Below the pieces are notes generated by a model. The model saw only the letters and a list, made by a program, of their open reading frames with translations, was not told the origin of the DNA and ran no database searches. From NCBI GenBank assembly GCA_022661535.1, contig JAKULF010000005.1:4774001-4838000 (forward strand): a stretch of 64,000 nt of DNA, given 5' to 3'. Shown here in pieces: positions 46,997-59,700 of this stretch. The stretch comes from Eutypa lata. Lineage: Eukaryota; Ascomycota; Sordariomycetes; Xylariales; Diatrypaceae. Both the position numbers and the translations under genes were made by a program. Within the stretch, counting starts at the first letter, position 1. Every line of letters starts with the position of its first letter.

Positions 46997-49095
46997 ATGA
47001 CTATCCTAGGCCGAGCTCTGCTTTTGGCGGGCGCTGCCCTTCCCCTTGCCAACCTTGCTGCCGCACAAACCATCAAGCAAGATGGCCAAGTTATTGGTAA
47101 GTCATCTTGCGAGCGTGTGGCGCGGAGTAGACTTCTTTGCGTGCTGACACATCATGTATTATAGCCGCCGATGAGACGAGCATTGCCCCGGCGGGCGAGA
47201 GCCTGTCCACAGACTCCGATGCTGAGGAGTTCACGTTGACCGATGCCGTCTTGGCGAACTTGACGGCGTTGGACCTCAGCAATGTTTCGCTCTTCCAGTT
47301 TGCCGACGAGACAGCTGTGAGCAAGCGAGCACAGCTCAGCTGCAAGACGTTCCCCGGCGACTTGCTCTGGCCGTCTAAGCTGGTGTGGAAGGTCTTCGAC
47401 CTCCTTACCGGAGGCGCTGTTATCGAGACCGTCCCTATCGGTGCTGTCTGCTTCAAGAACAACGAGCATTATGACGAAGCCAAGTGTCAGGATATACTCG
47501 ACCACTGGACAGAGTCGGCCACTCAGTAAGTCCACCACCATCTCTAAGACTCTATTCCTAATCGGCAGTGAGACGCTAACAAGCGGCGCAGCGCACGAGA
47601 TCCCACCTCTGTCATGTCTCCGCTATTCCAAGGGAAGACCTGTATGCCACAAGACGGCGACTCCGGCGACTGCGAGCTCGGCGGCTTTCCATCCTACTCG
47701 GTCAACGTCTCCAACATCGCGCAGATCCAGCTGGCTATCAACTTTGCCCGCAACCTCAATCTGCGGCTTGTCGTCCACAATACCGGCCACGACTTCCTCG
47801 GCAAGTCGACCGGTGCGGGCGCGCTCTCGATCTGGACCCACAACCTGAAGAAGGTCGAGTTCATCGAGAATTACAGCGGGCCGTCTAGCTACACCGGCCC
47901 CGCGCTCAAGGTTGGCTCGGGCATTCAGGTCGGCGAGATTTACGCTGCCGCTCATGAGTACGGAGTGACCGCCGTCGGCGGTGAGTGCAAGGGAGTCGGT
48001 GTCGCTGGTGGTTACATGGCCGGCGGTGGCCATTCGCCCCTGATGTCCAAGTACGGGATGGGCGCCGACCAGGTCCTCAGCATTGACGTCGTCCTCCCGA
48101 GTGGCCGCTTCGTCACTGCCGACGAGAAGCAGAACACGGATCTCTTCTGGGCTATTCGTGGGGGCGGTGGCGCTACCTTTGGCGTCGTCACCGGCTTGAC
48201 ACTCAAGGTGCACCCCAAGATGCCCTTCTCCGGCATGACGTTTGTTGTCACCAGCGGAAACGATACCGCCGTGTCCAACGAGCTCTTCTGGTCCGTAATG
48301 TACGCCTACTGGCGCCGGTTCGACGGCTTCGCCGAGAGGGGCAGCTACGGCTATGGCAACATCTTCCCCCGCTTCGACGGCGTCTCCGGCTACACCTGGA
48401 CGATGCTGCCGTGGCTCGTGCCGGGCCTGACGCTCGACGAGTTCAAGGCCGAGGTGGCGCCGCTCCTGGCGGAGTTCGAGGCGCTCGGCTTCACGCTGGA
48501 GCCGGAGTGGTTCGAGCACGACAACTTCTATGACACGTGGACGTCGCACTTCCCCGTGGAGGGCGTCGCCAACGCCAACCTGCGCACGGGGTCGCGCATC
48601 TTCCCCGCCAAGTACTGGGAGGACGCCGCGGCGCTCAACGCGACGCTGGACGCGCTCCGCGCCGTCATCGAGGCCGGCTCCGGCCTGATCCAGTACAACA
48701 TGAAGGGCCGCCAGCCCGAGGGCACCGCCGACAGCGCCATCAACCCGGCCTGGCGCGATTCCGCCCTGTTCGGCATCATCGGGTACCAGTGGGCCGACGG
48801 CGCGACGGAGGAGGAGATCCGCGCCATCAACCTCAAGCTCAGGAACGAGGCGCTGGGGTCGCTCCGCGAGGTCTCTCCCGAGGGAGGGTCCTACCTGAAC
48901 GAGGGCGACGTCATGGAGCCGGACTTCCAGCAGGCCTTCTTCGGCTCCCACTACGACAGGCTGCTGGATATCAAGAACAAGTACGACCCCTGGGACACGT
49001 TCTGGGCGCCTACTGCGGTTGGGAGCGAGGGATGGTATATCACTCGACAGGAGGATTATCTGGTGACGCAAACAGGCCGTCTGTGCCGAAAGTAG
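46997..49095 (+). CDS. secreted FAD-linked oxidase (berberine-bridge / VAO family)
   Basis: Three exons (46997-47096, 47165-47525, 47592-49095) give 654 residues. A signal peptide of about 22 residues has a Leu/Ala core ending Asn-Leu-Ala-Ala-Ala. The FAD-binding (PCMH-type) domain spans about 165-380. Asn-Thr-Gly-His-Asp places a histidine at 220 and Gly-Gly-Glu-Cys a cysteine at 286, the two positions used for bicovalent FAD in this family. Gly-Gly-Gly-Gly-Ala-Thr-Phe-Gly-Val-Val-Thr is also present. The C-terminal BBE segment (Asn-Lys-Tyr-Asp-Pro-Trp-Asp-Thr-Phe-Trp) is intact. Fungal members oxidise alcohols, sugars or secondary metabolites, producing H2O2; the substrate here is unknown. 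GC is high from exon 2 onward. The intron phases (1 and 2) agree with the frame. No other pathway genes adjoin it. Confidence 0.92.
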
Positions 49096-52000
49096 AGATT
49101 GTGTATCTATGTATGCTTATCATTGTCGTGTCTTAATAGCGCCCGTCATGTTTCACATCTACATACCACCAAATCAGTTTGTTCCTAACGTCCTTGTAAA
49201 TTTGCTATTTACTATTTGCCACTAGCAATATAATCATTCTAATATAAAATAAACCCCTTTCTGTACATCGTGACTTTTGCATTGTACGTGCGTGAGTAAA
49301 GCTACTCTCGAAAAGTGGACAAGAAGATGGGGACTCTGGATATTGACAGGCCGTTCTCTTCGCAATGTGCAATAATCAATGCTGGTTTCCCTACGATGAG
49401 TCAGGCCTATTCTCGGACCCTCCTCACTCCCACAACCGCGTCATCCGATGATAGTAACGGCGGCCTCCGTGGGTTTTGCATGTGAGGAATCATCATGCCG
49501 CCTTGTTTCTCTCATCCCAAGTAGGTATAGGAGACTGCGGTCTAAGATGGGGCTTCAGAAGATTATGGGTACAAGCCCAATGTCTGAAAGGGCTCCTTCG
49601 AGTCAGACCTGTTGCTCCGACGTGGCTGGATAATTTGAAAGCAGGAATGATCCAATCGTATCCCCATTTGATTGAGCAAGGCCGAATACGGCGATGCCGA
49701 CAACCCGAACATAGACAACAGCGGCCTATAATTCCGAGTCAAGGTTTGACCATCAACGCAATCCGTGCCGCGAGGATGACAAATGCTCTCAAGACTCATA
49801 GAGAAGGAAGGCGGTTGGAGCCCAACAGCCAATACATTGAGACACGGCAACTAAACGGCAGGTATCTGAGTCGAGAGGGAGCAGCTTTCGCCCGAATCCA
49901 TCGAGCAGAAACTTCCCAGCTTGCATTTACGGTCAGGTGGTGGATGATTCCAAACCCAACGGACTCATTTTGGGTCGTTGGCGAGCCCGACCATGAATTC
50001 CGACCATGATGAGGTCACAAGATGTAAGGTTAAGGGTTAAACCTGCATAACTTCTTTTGGTTGGCGGCGACTTCAGGATAGAATTCAGGGTCCCCATCTT
50101 TTACAATTGTGGCTGGTTTTGAGGCAGCCCGGCAGTCAAACACCCAAGACACCCCGGGCCCTGGTTTTTGTTTTAGATCGGCTAAGCAACCACCGATTAG
50201 CCTCCCCCACATTACCATAAAGGGACGAATCTAGAGCATGAAACGTGGATTTTTCAGCTCAGAAGGGATATCAAGATACGTCAGTAAGGCCCAGTGGAAC
50301 GGCCATGACGGCCCTATACATGCGGTAATGGGTAAACTATCTCTTCGCCTCCCACCTGTCGCCACTATGTCTGTGAGTTGTCCCGATTATCTATGCAGGA
50401 ACATCAAGTCTTTCCCTTGCTGAAGTGGGAACTCCAAGTAGCATGTTCTATTACATATGCATCTAGTTATAGATAGTTAGTATTCATGTACGAACGGGAA
50501 TGCTTGAAAAGGACAATACGAATGTGCATTCTCGTACTGCACGTACCTATACGTCTGTCTTACCGACGCCCGATTAGAACTATAACTTCCATATTAAGTT
50601 ATGTAAGAATGTGGGGGAAATGCTACTATACGTACTGGGGCTTGCCTTCGCCCGTTCGTGAATGCCGAAATCTCCATTTTAATACAGCTGCGCCACACAG
50701 AGAAACAAGGAGCCACGTCTACAATGAGGGCAACTTTCTGTATAGTCGAATTGAAACGTTACAAGCCACTTGACTTGGTTCGGACAACTCACTCCCACCC
50801 TCACTACGTAAGTACTGTTATCTCTAGTTACCACCACTTAACTTCCACTTTGTTTCATCGTTCGCCTTGTTTAATCGTCTCCAGTCCGAGTGGATGTCGT
50901 CGGGCCATCGAGTAGGCTCCCGAATACGACTTGACTCATCAAAGACCAAATTGTTACTAGGTAGTTAGTAGAGAGTTAACGACAAACCAAAACTATTCTA
51001 ATGCAGCAACCCCGAAAACATGATAGCGGCCCCTTTATGGTCCCCACGTAGGATATAGTCCATAGAACACAGCCAAGATGCAAACAGGCGGTCCTCGCCT
51101 AGGATTCTTAGCTGAAGTTGATATACGCAAGGAACATACCCTATTTCGGTGTTAAGGTAGGAAACACGAGGTCGAAACATTCCGTTTTCCTGAATAGTCT
51201 CCCTCCTATGGTTGTATGTCTTGGACGTCGAAAGGGGGACGATCCTCTGGATGAATTCGCCCCTATTGCGCGTCCCTGCAGTCGACTGGAGACAGTGAAG
51301 CCCGTTCTAAGGTTAGGAAAGCAAGTGTTCTTGTATATACGTCTCGCTTCTGATGGTCGACGAACGAGGACTATGTTTGACCCACCATTCTGGATACTCA
51401 GCGCTTGCTCTTACGCCTTAGAAGATGGCGCTAGTATAGACGATGAGTAAGAAGCCAAGATATTTCCAGATGGATTAAGCATTTGCGACTAGATGTTGCC
51501 ACACTGCTTGATTGTTGGACACTGCAAAGTGCAGTTTCTGAGATCCCTTTAGCCATCCATACATAACAGGCTACCAACTCGTGTTGCACATTTTTGACAT
51601 GGGGATCGATAGGGCGGGCATCATGTAGTTCAAATTCTCTAAGAGCCGTATATACCAATATCTTCTGTCTTTACCTATGCCGTGATTAACCAGGATACAG
51701 TTAAACAATGTTCATATCTGCCTACCGATGACTGCATGTATTCAAGCTTCATCTATTTATGTCTTGTGTCGATTGAAGGCGGCAAAGTGCGGATGCGGGG
51801 ACGCCGCTAATAGCCTTGCTTCACTACTACCCTGTTACCACAACGGGCAAATAAAATACTACCGTAGACCTTCACACATAAGCCACACACGATGTACTCT
51901 AGGTATATACACACGTACCGCAAGTAACGTATACCAAACTCAATTGAGATCTCCCAGATATCTACTGGTACAACTGTGATATAGGTAAAGGATAACCTGG

Positions 52001-55000
52001 CATCCCTATAAGTCGATAAGCCTTTGAGACTCGATCTTTATCATCATATCTTTCTACCGAGCCTGTCCCCTTTTTAACCGTGATTTCCCGAATCACACCT
52101 AAGGACCGTCTTCCAACTATACACCACTTACATAGTGACAGACTTCGAAGGCTGCCTATAATTGCAGGATATTGTCAATATAATGATGGAATATTATTAT
52201 CACGGCTAGAATATGCCGGCGAGATATACAGTGACTTACCTACATGTGATTCTGGATAACTTGGAGTCAATCCAACCATATGATCCGTAGACCCATAATT
52301 TCCTGTATCTATAGTACGTAGACCCCCCCCTTCCACCCACGCCCCCTAATATACTATCTACCTCACGTAGGGCTATACCAATCGGTCCATCGGTCTCGGA
52401 TTGGCTCACGGTACGCATATAACAGAGATCACAAAGGTGAGCGGGGACTCGAGGTAATAAATCGATCAATGAAACGCCCCTGTAATGGTGTTGGAGTCTT
52501 CCAGAAAAGGCAATATCTAGAACCGGAACCCGGGATATTCAGTAGCATCTGGGATCCGCCCCCTGGTAGATAGAATTGACTCTAACCATTTCCTCGAAAA
52601 CATGCAGCTATTTCTTTCCAATCATATGCACGCTGTCCTATTTCATGCTCCGTTCACCTTGCTCTCAATCGATCTTTTTGGTCAAGACTGAGCTCACTAG
52701 CGATACCCTCAGCATTAATTATTTTACTAGATTTTAGAGCCAATGGAAAATCAGCTCGGCCTTACTCCACTTCGGTCCTCCTCCGGCTCAAGCCAGCTTT
52801 CCAATCAGACATCAGAACCGCCATTTCCCTTCAGCACACCTTTATTCACCACCCGCCGCTAGCATGGGTCTCAACTCTGAGATATGTCAACTACAGGCTC
52901 TCGTTGAATCTCGAGGGGCCACTTTGAATTTCCTTCCCCCTTCACTCTTGTTCAGACAGGCTCACCCTTTTATCTCTGTAGCTAGTACGGCCGGACTCAG
53001 CAAAGACTCGCGCGCATCGTCTCATGATCACCCTGCGGCGTCAATGCTCGGTCCTTGACGCTATAAGCGCCCTCGACGAATCTGGATCTCTCTTGACCAA
53101 GACTATCTGCACCCCAGACATCCCATCTTCAGGGGATTGCATGACAATGCAGATGACTTCCTGTAGTAGCCTCAAGGTCCAATGTCGGGGCAAGAAGGCG
53201 GGCGGGTCGAGTCAAGTTGTTACATCGCGCTTAAAGGGGTAGATAAACGGTTGACGAGAGCCGCATCGAGGGCCAGGCCCCTACTCGTACAGTAGTGGGA
53301 GACGGCGATTATCAGGACTACCTATACATACTTACTTACCCAGCCAGGGCTACTTGCGGTTTCAGGCTTCCATCGCACGAAGGAATAACAGGCTTCTTCT
53401 TCCGCATCACGCCCATATGCGCGTCACGTTATTTACTTCTTCTCCATAATCCTGCGTATGCACCATGCAAACCCATGGTTCTGGGACCACCATCGCTCGA
53501 ATCAATACACAGATGGCATCGGGGCGTCGAGGATCTCCAAAGGACCATGCTATCGGTCATATATCTCGATTCACACCCTCGCTAGTGGTATGTTACTGGT
53601 GGGAGGAATCAAATGATCAATTTCCACCTTCAACAATTAATCGATTATCCCTTTGTTCGTCACCACGCAATATGCTTCAAGGGGCTTGCTATCTACATCT
53701 CGTCTAGGTCTAACTAACCTACAACTTCTATAAGCAGTATCGATGAGCCTATGTTGCCATCGGACGACTTTATCTTGCATACATGTACTATCGGTACTTA
53801 GACATACGCGGCCGTGTTCATATGTAGTAGAGTGTATAGCATCCGAGCGATGTCTGCGTCTGCGTTTAGTCATTCTTGGAAAGGTGGGGGAGCAACTTGG
53901 GATCAGGAGACTATGGCCTGTCAGTGGTTACCTTTGAGCAACCCCCACGATGCAAGTAAGGCTCGGTATATGAAATAAACCTATATTCTTTGATGTTTGA
54001 TATTGGACGAGTCTTGCTAGCGTGCAACATCAATATAAAAATTGCATATGCTACCTATATTATAACAGGAGGTGGTTATGTAAACGAAGGCTTGTCTAAT
54101 GAAACCCTACTTCAAAACAAGGATATGAGAGCGATATCGGTTTATTATTTGCCAAGACTAAAGGAAAACGGTTCTTTCCCCAACTGCACACTGCACAGCC
54201 GTCGAAACTGCACAAGCAGGTCTCAAGAATAGATGGGGCTATAGAACTGCCTACATACATACTCAGATACTTGCCTGCTCAATTACATTTAACTCTTCTT
54301 ATCCTGGTCATATCTAGATAGCCTACTTACCCAATGACGACAGAATACCTACGTCGCTTACCAGTATTCCATTTTTGTGTCTTTCTGTAGTTGTTGGACA
54401 CCAGATCGGGGCGTACAACAATATTGGTGGAGTACCAAAGCTAAGCATTAGGTACCTGTAAAACATGGGTGAGTACCGGTACGGACAGACCTAGTGGCGC
54501 TGCATTGACCACTATGCACCTTTCAGCTGGACTTGTTCACTGTAATGGTTCTGATTTGCCTGGCGTGCCTTGTTTCCTCGGGAATTTCGACCTAGCATCT
54601 GCAGGTCGCAACACAGCCCACACACAGCAAGAAGAGCACTAACGGGGCCTAACGGGGCCATGTTGTTGCCGCGCATGACCAGGATCGATCTACGGAGGCT
54701 ACATACATACTTACATGTATGTAGCTTAGCAGCAAGCAGCTTAGGTATGTATGTATGTACTACGCGCAGCAAAAACTCCAGCCGGCTGTTACGTACCATC
54801 CATCCATCTTTCCATCCATCCATCCATGTAGTTATATCGCACACATATTGGAAATACATCGGTAATATTCTTAGGCCTTTATCAGACCTGACCTGCTCAC
54901 TGCTCTACTCTTGCTTGGCCTAGCTGGATGATGATGATGATGATGGAGCCTGCATATGCAGTCATGCAGGGCAGCGGTCCACAGAAGCCTGGCTAGGGAT

Positions 55001-55746
55001 CTTCCGGCTGATCAGAGAAGGAAAAGTGAGAAAGAAACGAGGAAACAAGAAAAGATGGGGGTGAAAAACGAACAAGAGCAAAAAAACCCCGCCAGCCGGT
55101 TCCAGTCAATGTTGCTTCTGGGCTGTGGCTACGCTAACACCGGGTCGGAGCGGCGGTACCGCCCACTGCTCACTTAGACTTAGTTAGGTAGTCACTCACA
55201 CCTCATACTCACACTCACACTCACACATGCACATGCATTTGCTTCACTCCCTCCCTCCCTCCCTTTCTAACCTAACTTAACCTAACCTAAACTGGGTACC
55301 TATAGTGATTAGTAGATATAATAACCGTAGGTAGTTGCCGTATTGTGCCATGTTAGGTAAGTGCCAGTTTATTAGGCTTGAACTTGTGACTCTGCTCTGA
55401 AGACCGCTTGCTATAACACACCCCACCTCCCTCACCCATCACATGAGACTCTTACCCTCCCTCTTTTTTTCTTCTTCACGAGTACTTCGTCCAACGTTCG
55501 CTTCTTCTACTTGCGGTTATAGGCGTGCTACGTAATTCCCCTGTCTTGGGACCGCCTAGCTCCGGCAACCGTAATTCTATATTTTATTATTATTCATCTT
55601 TTCCCATATCTAAGTGACCTACTTCTTGTCTCGCAAGCGCTCACTTCCTAGCCGCCTCCTCAACGATATATCACGTCACCTTCTATATATCTAGTGGCTC
55701 TTTTTTATAAACTTGTTGTTGCTCTACCCGACCCCCCTCTCCCATC
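49096..55746. other. 6.7-kb gene-poor spacer
   Basis: I find no supported gene. Many short frames occur on both strands, but none has a recognisable motif or connects through good splice sites. The segment 52700-53240 is somewhat GC-richer, with an ATG frame of 64 codons at 52864 and another overlapping it, possibly a remnant. Simple repeats include a CCATCC tract near 54800-54830, (ATG)n near 54929-54946, CACTCA-type repeats near 55198-55226 and a CCCT tract near 55247-55265. From about 55430 a pyrimidine-rich stretch leads into the next gene. Confidence 0.5.
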
Positions 55747-56775
55747 ATGCCTCCGCAACTATTACCAGCTTCCGCCGCGGCTTTCGCTCCTCGCGCCTCC
55801 TCCGTCAATGTCGTCTTGGGCTCCAAGGTTGAACCATGGTTAACACAAACCCTTAAGCGCATCAACAAGGTCAAGCGGCCCCTAAACAGTATACCACAAC
55901 ACCAGAGATGTCTGACGGAAACCTTATCGTCGCCCAATGCTATCTGGACTCTGACTTCGTTGATGCTACCTATTGCGCCGGAATCCGAGCTCCGCAGGGA
56001 CTCGAACCCCCTGGTAGAGGCTATCTTCAACTACAAGCTTATCCACGTCGAAGCATACATCGTCCATGTCGACATGGTCCTACGCAATGAGGTCGCCTTC
56101 AAGCTAACCCCGGACTCCATAGAGGCTTTGATCGAGCACCACAAGGATGTCCACTGCGTCGATGCGAAGGCGAACACTTATGACTGGTCTGAGAAAGAGC
56201 AACATGCCAAAAAGTTACATGAAGACTTTGTCCAAGCAATCAACCGGTTCGTCTTCAGGGCCCATGTTTCCGCGCTTGAGGGTTTGGAGGAGGAAGGGGC
56301 TGGAGAGTTGCTTTGTGGGAAGAGCGAAGAGGTCAAGAACAACATCATGGGACTACTAAGCAAGCCCCTGCTCCCGCCGCCCCCTAGGATCGTCGATGTC
56401 GTCCGACAACCCCCCTTATTGCCCAGCTCACCGGTAGGCGCCAACCTCTGGTCTCAGTCGACTCCCTCGCCTGGAGTACCAGCGCCAGTTGATTCATGGC
56501 GTGTCCTGCCTTCAAGTCCGAGCGTTTCTTCATCGGCCGATTCGAATACACCCATATGGGCTAATATGGGCCTCCAAGATGTCCAGCTGCCTTCGCCGAC
56601 TCCATCGTACAGCCAGCCGTTCTCTACAGCCGGTCTCTTCTACAGTTCCCCGATGGTGTCTGCTCCCATCCCATCGCTTCCCCTTCCTAGCATGTTAGCG
56701 CCGCAATGCGGTGTTAGTATTGGGTATGGCGGCTTAGGCTGGGACCGGTATCAGGAATATACGACAATCATGTGA
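55747..56775 (+). CDS. Pro/Ser-rich protein of unknown function
   Basis: Single-exon frame for 342 residues, starting at an ATG in the context CATCATG after a pyrimidine-rich leader. Residues about 30-215 look globular and mostly helical: an Ile/Leu/Val pattern, a Leu-Ile-Glu-His-His-Lys-Asp-Val-His segment near 127-135, and a Glu/Lys-rich helix around 145-170. From about 220 the chain is rich in Pro and Ser with few charges and is probably disordered, ending Tyr-Thr-Thr-Ile-Met. I recognise no family. Codon choice favours C and G at third positions through the first two thirds, supporting real coding. An intron-free frame of this length amid spacer is unlikely by chance. Confidence 0.68.
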   Translation: MPPQLLPASAAAFAPRASSVNVVLGSKVEPWLTQTLKRINKVKRPLNSIPQHQRCLTETLSSPNAIWTLTSLMLPIAPESELRRDSNPLVEAIFNYKLIHVEAYIVHVDMVLRNEVAFKLTPDSIEALIEHHKDVHCVDAKANTYDWSEKEQHAKKLHEDFVQAINRFVFRAHVSALEGLEEEGAGELLCGKSEEVKNNIMGLLSKPLLPPPPRIVDVVRQPPLLPSSPVGANLWSQSTPSPGVPAPVDSWRVLPSSPSVSSSADSNTPIWANMGLQDVQLPSPTPSYSQPFSTAGLFYSSPMVSAPIPSLPLPSMLAPQCGVSIGYGGLGWDRYQEYTTIM

Positions 56776-59700
56776 CAATCACCGCCCGTAACCGGGGACC
56801 GTTCCCCCGTGGTTACATCTTCTTAGCGGTGCCTCTTCAACTCAAACTGCGGGCATAGTGGTTGTCGTCATGAGCCGGACAAGACATTGGCAGCAGCTTC
56901 TTTCATCACATCTACGGGCATATCGGCGTTCTTTGCATCATCATGGGCGATATCACGGGTCATCGGGTTTCAGCGTCTCCTTTTCTTTTTTTTTAATTTC
57001 CAGGGTTTCTTTATTTTGTTAATGTTTAGCGAGCGAGCATTTGTTTTTATCGGAAAACTCCCATATCAGCACATCCGCCAGCCGGGTCATAGGCTTTTAA
57101 ACTTCTCATCGTGGCTGGACTGGGTGGATATCTGATTGCATTTACACGCAGGGCAGGGCCTCAAAGCTATATGAGGCTGGATTTCATTTTCCCGTCCAAA
57201 ATAAAGAGGTACACGCAGCAATGCACCCAAATCATATCCCGAAAAAGACCGGGACAGGCATATTCGGATTCTTGGATTCCCAAAAACTTTTTCTTGTTTT
57301 TTCAAATTTCTTCCTTTTTTTTGGGTTAAACGGCATAAATCGGCTTTCTTAGATAATACCCCCGACAACGCTACCCGGACGGCTCCTCGACTCCGGTCTA
57401 CGCACTCGCTTCAAGAACCTTTTCTTTCACCACGGGCTTTGGTTACGCGTTACGAATGAATGAACGACCTAATGACGAATACTCTACGAGCTAATGACGA
57501 CTTTGTATGACGAAAGAACATATTTCAACTAGACGTTGAATCTTCTATTCGAGCCAAAGCCGATCAAGCGACGATGGATTATTCGATGGATCCTATGCAA
57601 GGCCGGTTCCAACTAATGCATACTCCACGGTCGATTCTGGATTTCATTCCGTGCCCGAGACATGAATATCATCTGGGATGATACTGTCAAGGCTGGCACT
57701 GGCTGCCAGGGAACCAGGGCTCTTTGTGTGTGTTTCCCTACTGGATGTCGTGGTAAGATCGGCTACCACTGGGGAGCGCACCTGGTGAGACTTGAAAGAG
57801 CGGGGAAGGATCTCACGATCAAATATATATAAAAAGCTGGGCATCTATATAAAATTATCTCTGCTGGACAGGGAGGTGCGAAGCCGTTTTTGCGCGCCGT
57901 AATTTCTGCTGTCTTCGCCGAACCCGAGCACCCCTCTGCTTCAGAGCAATGCCGCTTCCTGGAGGTTGACCAAGCGCCGCGCCGAGTCCGATTTGGGTGC
58001 AGAAGGTGGAGGACCTCTGCTAGACGGAGAAAACGAAACCAACACCCATCTCACGGCTGACTGGCCGTGCCAACCAATGAAAGGTTGCGAGCGAAAGAAG
58101 GGTGCGGCGAAGTTCGGGGAAGACAGCGGCGATTCTGTAGCTCATCCCACTACATCTTAGTCCACCCTCGTGGAGCTGAAGATTGCAGTACGTTTCCCTT
58201 GGGCAGGACGAAGGAGAGCCAAACGGGGAGGAATACCGCTGTACACGTATAGCCGGTATGGAGGCTTGCTGGTATTTGGCATGGGATGCTGGCCTGTAGG
58301 TGCTTTTGTGGTGTACGGATGGGATGGGTCCTGGCGGCCATATCAAACATCCGCACTCACACTGCACAAATTTACTCTGTCATGTTGCTACTTCAGTATC
58401 TACCTAGTTAATTGAACACCTACCAAGTTCATACAATCGTATCTTCATTGCATATGTGAATTGTAAGCCCCCTAGATCCTCTCCCTTGCGGTTTGGCATT
58501 CTACATCCAGTGACAGCCACAAATCATTGGTGAATTATTATAACATCGTATACCATACATCCACCTACCTAGGTAGCTCATACTACGTAGTAATCCATAT
58601 AATTTTGAAACCCCGGTAGCAAGTGGTATCAACTTACCTAACATTGCAGCTATAGATTCATGATTCCCATTGCTACACAGAAACCCTCTTTAAAAATAAA
58701 AAAACTAATTACCCACTACGCAGCCTCGACTAGACTTTCCCTTGCGCAAAACTTCCCAAGGCTGGGTGGGTGGGTGTCTATCTAGAAATACCGGCGTACC
58801 TAGCCACATGGCTGTATCGTACGTACATTTAGAGTAATGTTCACGTTGGTTGGGAGCTTAGGTTAGGTAGTTGGTTGATGCTGACCAGTCAGTCTACAAT
58901 ACACCCTTACTTGATGTCAAGGTTACACATAGGCAGGCATGCATTGCATATACATAAGGTAGTTAGTTAGTTAGTATGTCTAAGCATTCGAGCGATATGC
59001 TCATTGCCTGTTGCTCTGCTGCGGATAGCATACAACTGCCACTAGGTACAATGCGATGATAAGACAGACTGCCATCCGCATGCACGTAACATTGCCATCG
59101 ACTAAGCACAATACCGAATGCACTATAGGCATCATACAGTAGCTACGGAGTCTCTGTTTATTTTAATTAAATTATGTGTTTGTGCTCGATGATTAGGGGA
59201 ATATAGGGGAGGCCCCGGTTTTTTGGTTGTCTCTTCTTCCTTTTCCATTGTCGTCGGTGAGCGGATTCGACGAACTACATAACTACCCCAGGAATTGAAT
59301 ATATATATTCTAAACATGACAAGAAGGGGGAAGGGGGGTAGGTATGTACTCCGTAGTGCCGTGATCGTCGTCTCTTTGATGTTCTCAGCACCCGCTGCTG
59401 CGGCTGACCCGAATATCGTAGAGGGGGGCCGGTATTCGTTGCCTATAGTGGAAGTCTTGCCGGGGGGAGGTTGTGTTGCAATGCAGCGAGTTCCAATTGA
59501 AACAACTCCAACAACCACTATCAATCACTTAATTACTGCCACCTTTAGCCGCAAGACCCAATTCATTGGTCAGCGTACGAAAGAAAAAGAAAAACGAAAC
59601 TTAAACAGGATTTCTGGGGCCGCGAGGTTTGGTGGTTGGTTCCCGGCCGTAAGGCTGTATAACACTTGGACATGGCCATCATGAGATGGTACTTCCACTA

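Noticed and set aside
47623..49071. 482-codon open frame antisense to the FAD oxidase
   Set aside because: The sense frame has clear family motifs. The long antisense frame follows from the strong G/C third-position bias and has no motif of its own.
33441..49095. Secondary-metabolite cluster (SDR, membrane protein, FAD oxidase)
   Set aside because: No polyketide, peptide or terpene backbone enzyme, transporter or cluster regulator lies between them, and the genes are separated by several kilobases and an F-box gene.
49476..50009. 177-codon plus-strand ORF
   Set aside because: No protein-like pattern, no motif and no coding bias compared with the neighbouring oxidase.
55985..56015. tRNA-like B box (GGTTCGAGTCC on the minus strand)
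   Set aside because: No A box or cloverleaf at the right distance, and it lies inside the open frame 55747-56775.
59295..59684. Plus-strand ORF with a signal-peptide-like start
   Set aside because: Only the first part looks like a leader; the rest lacks cysteine pattern or composition of a secreted protein, and codon use matches spacer DNA.
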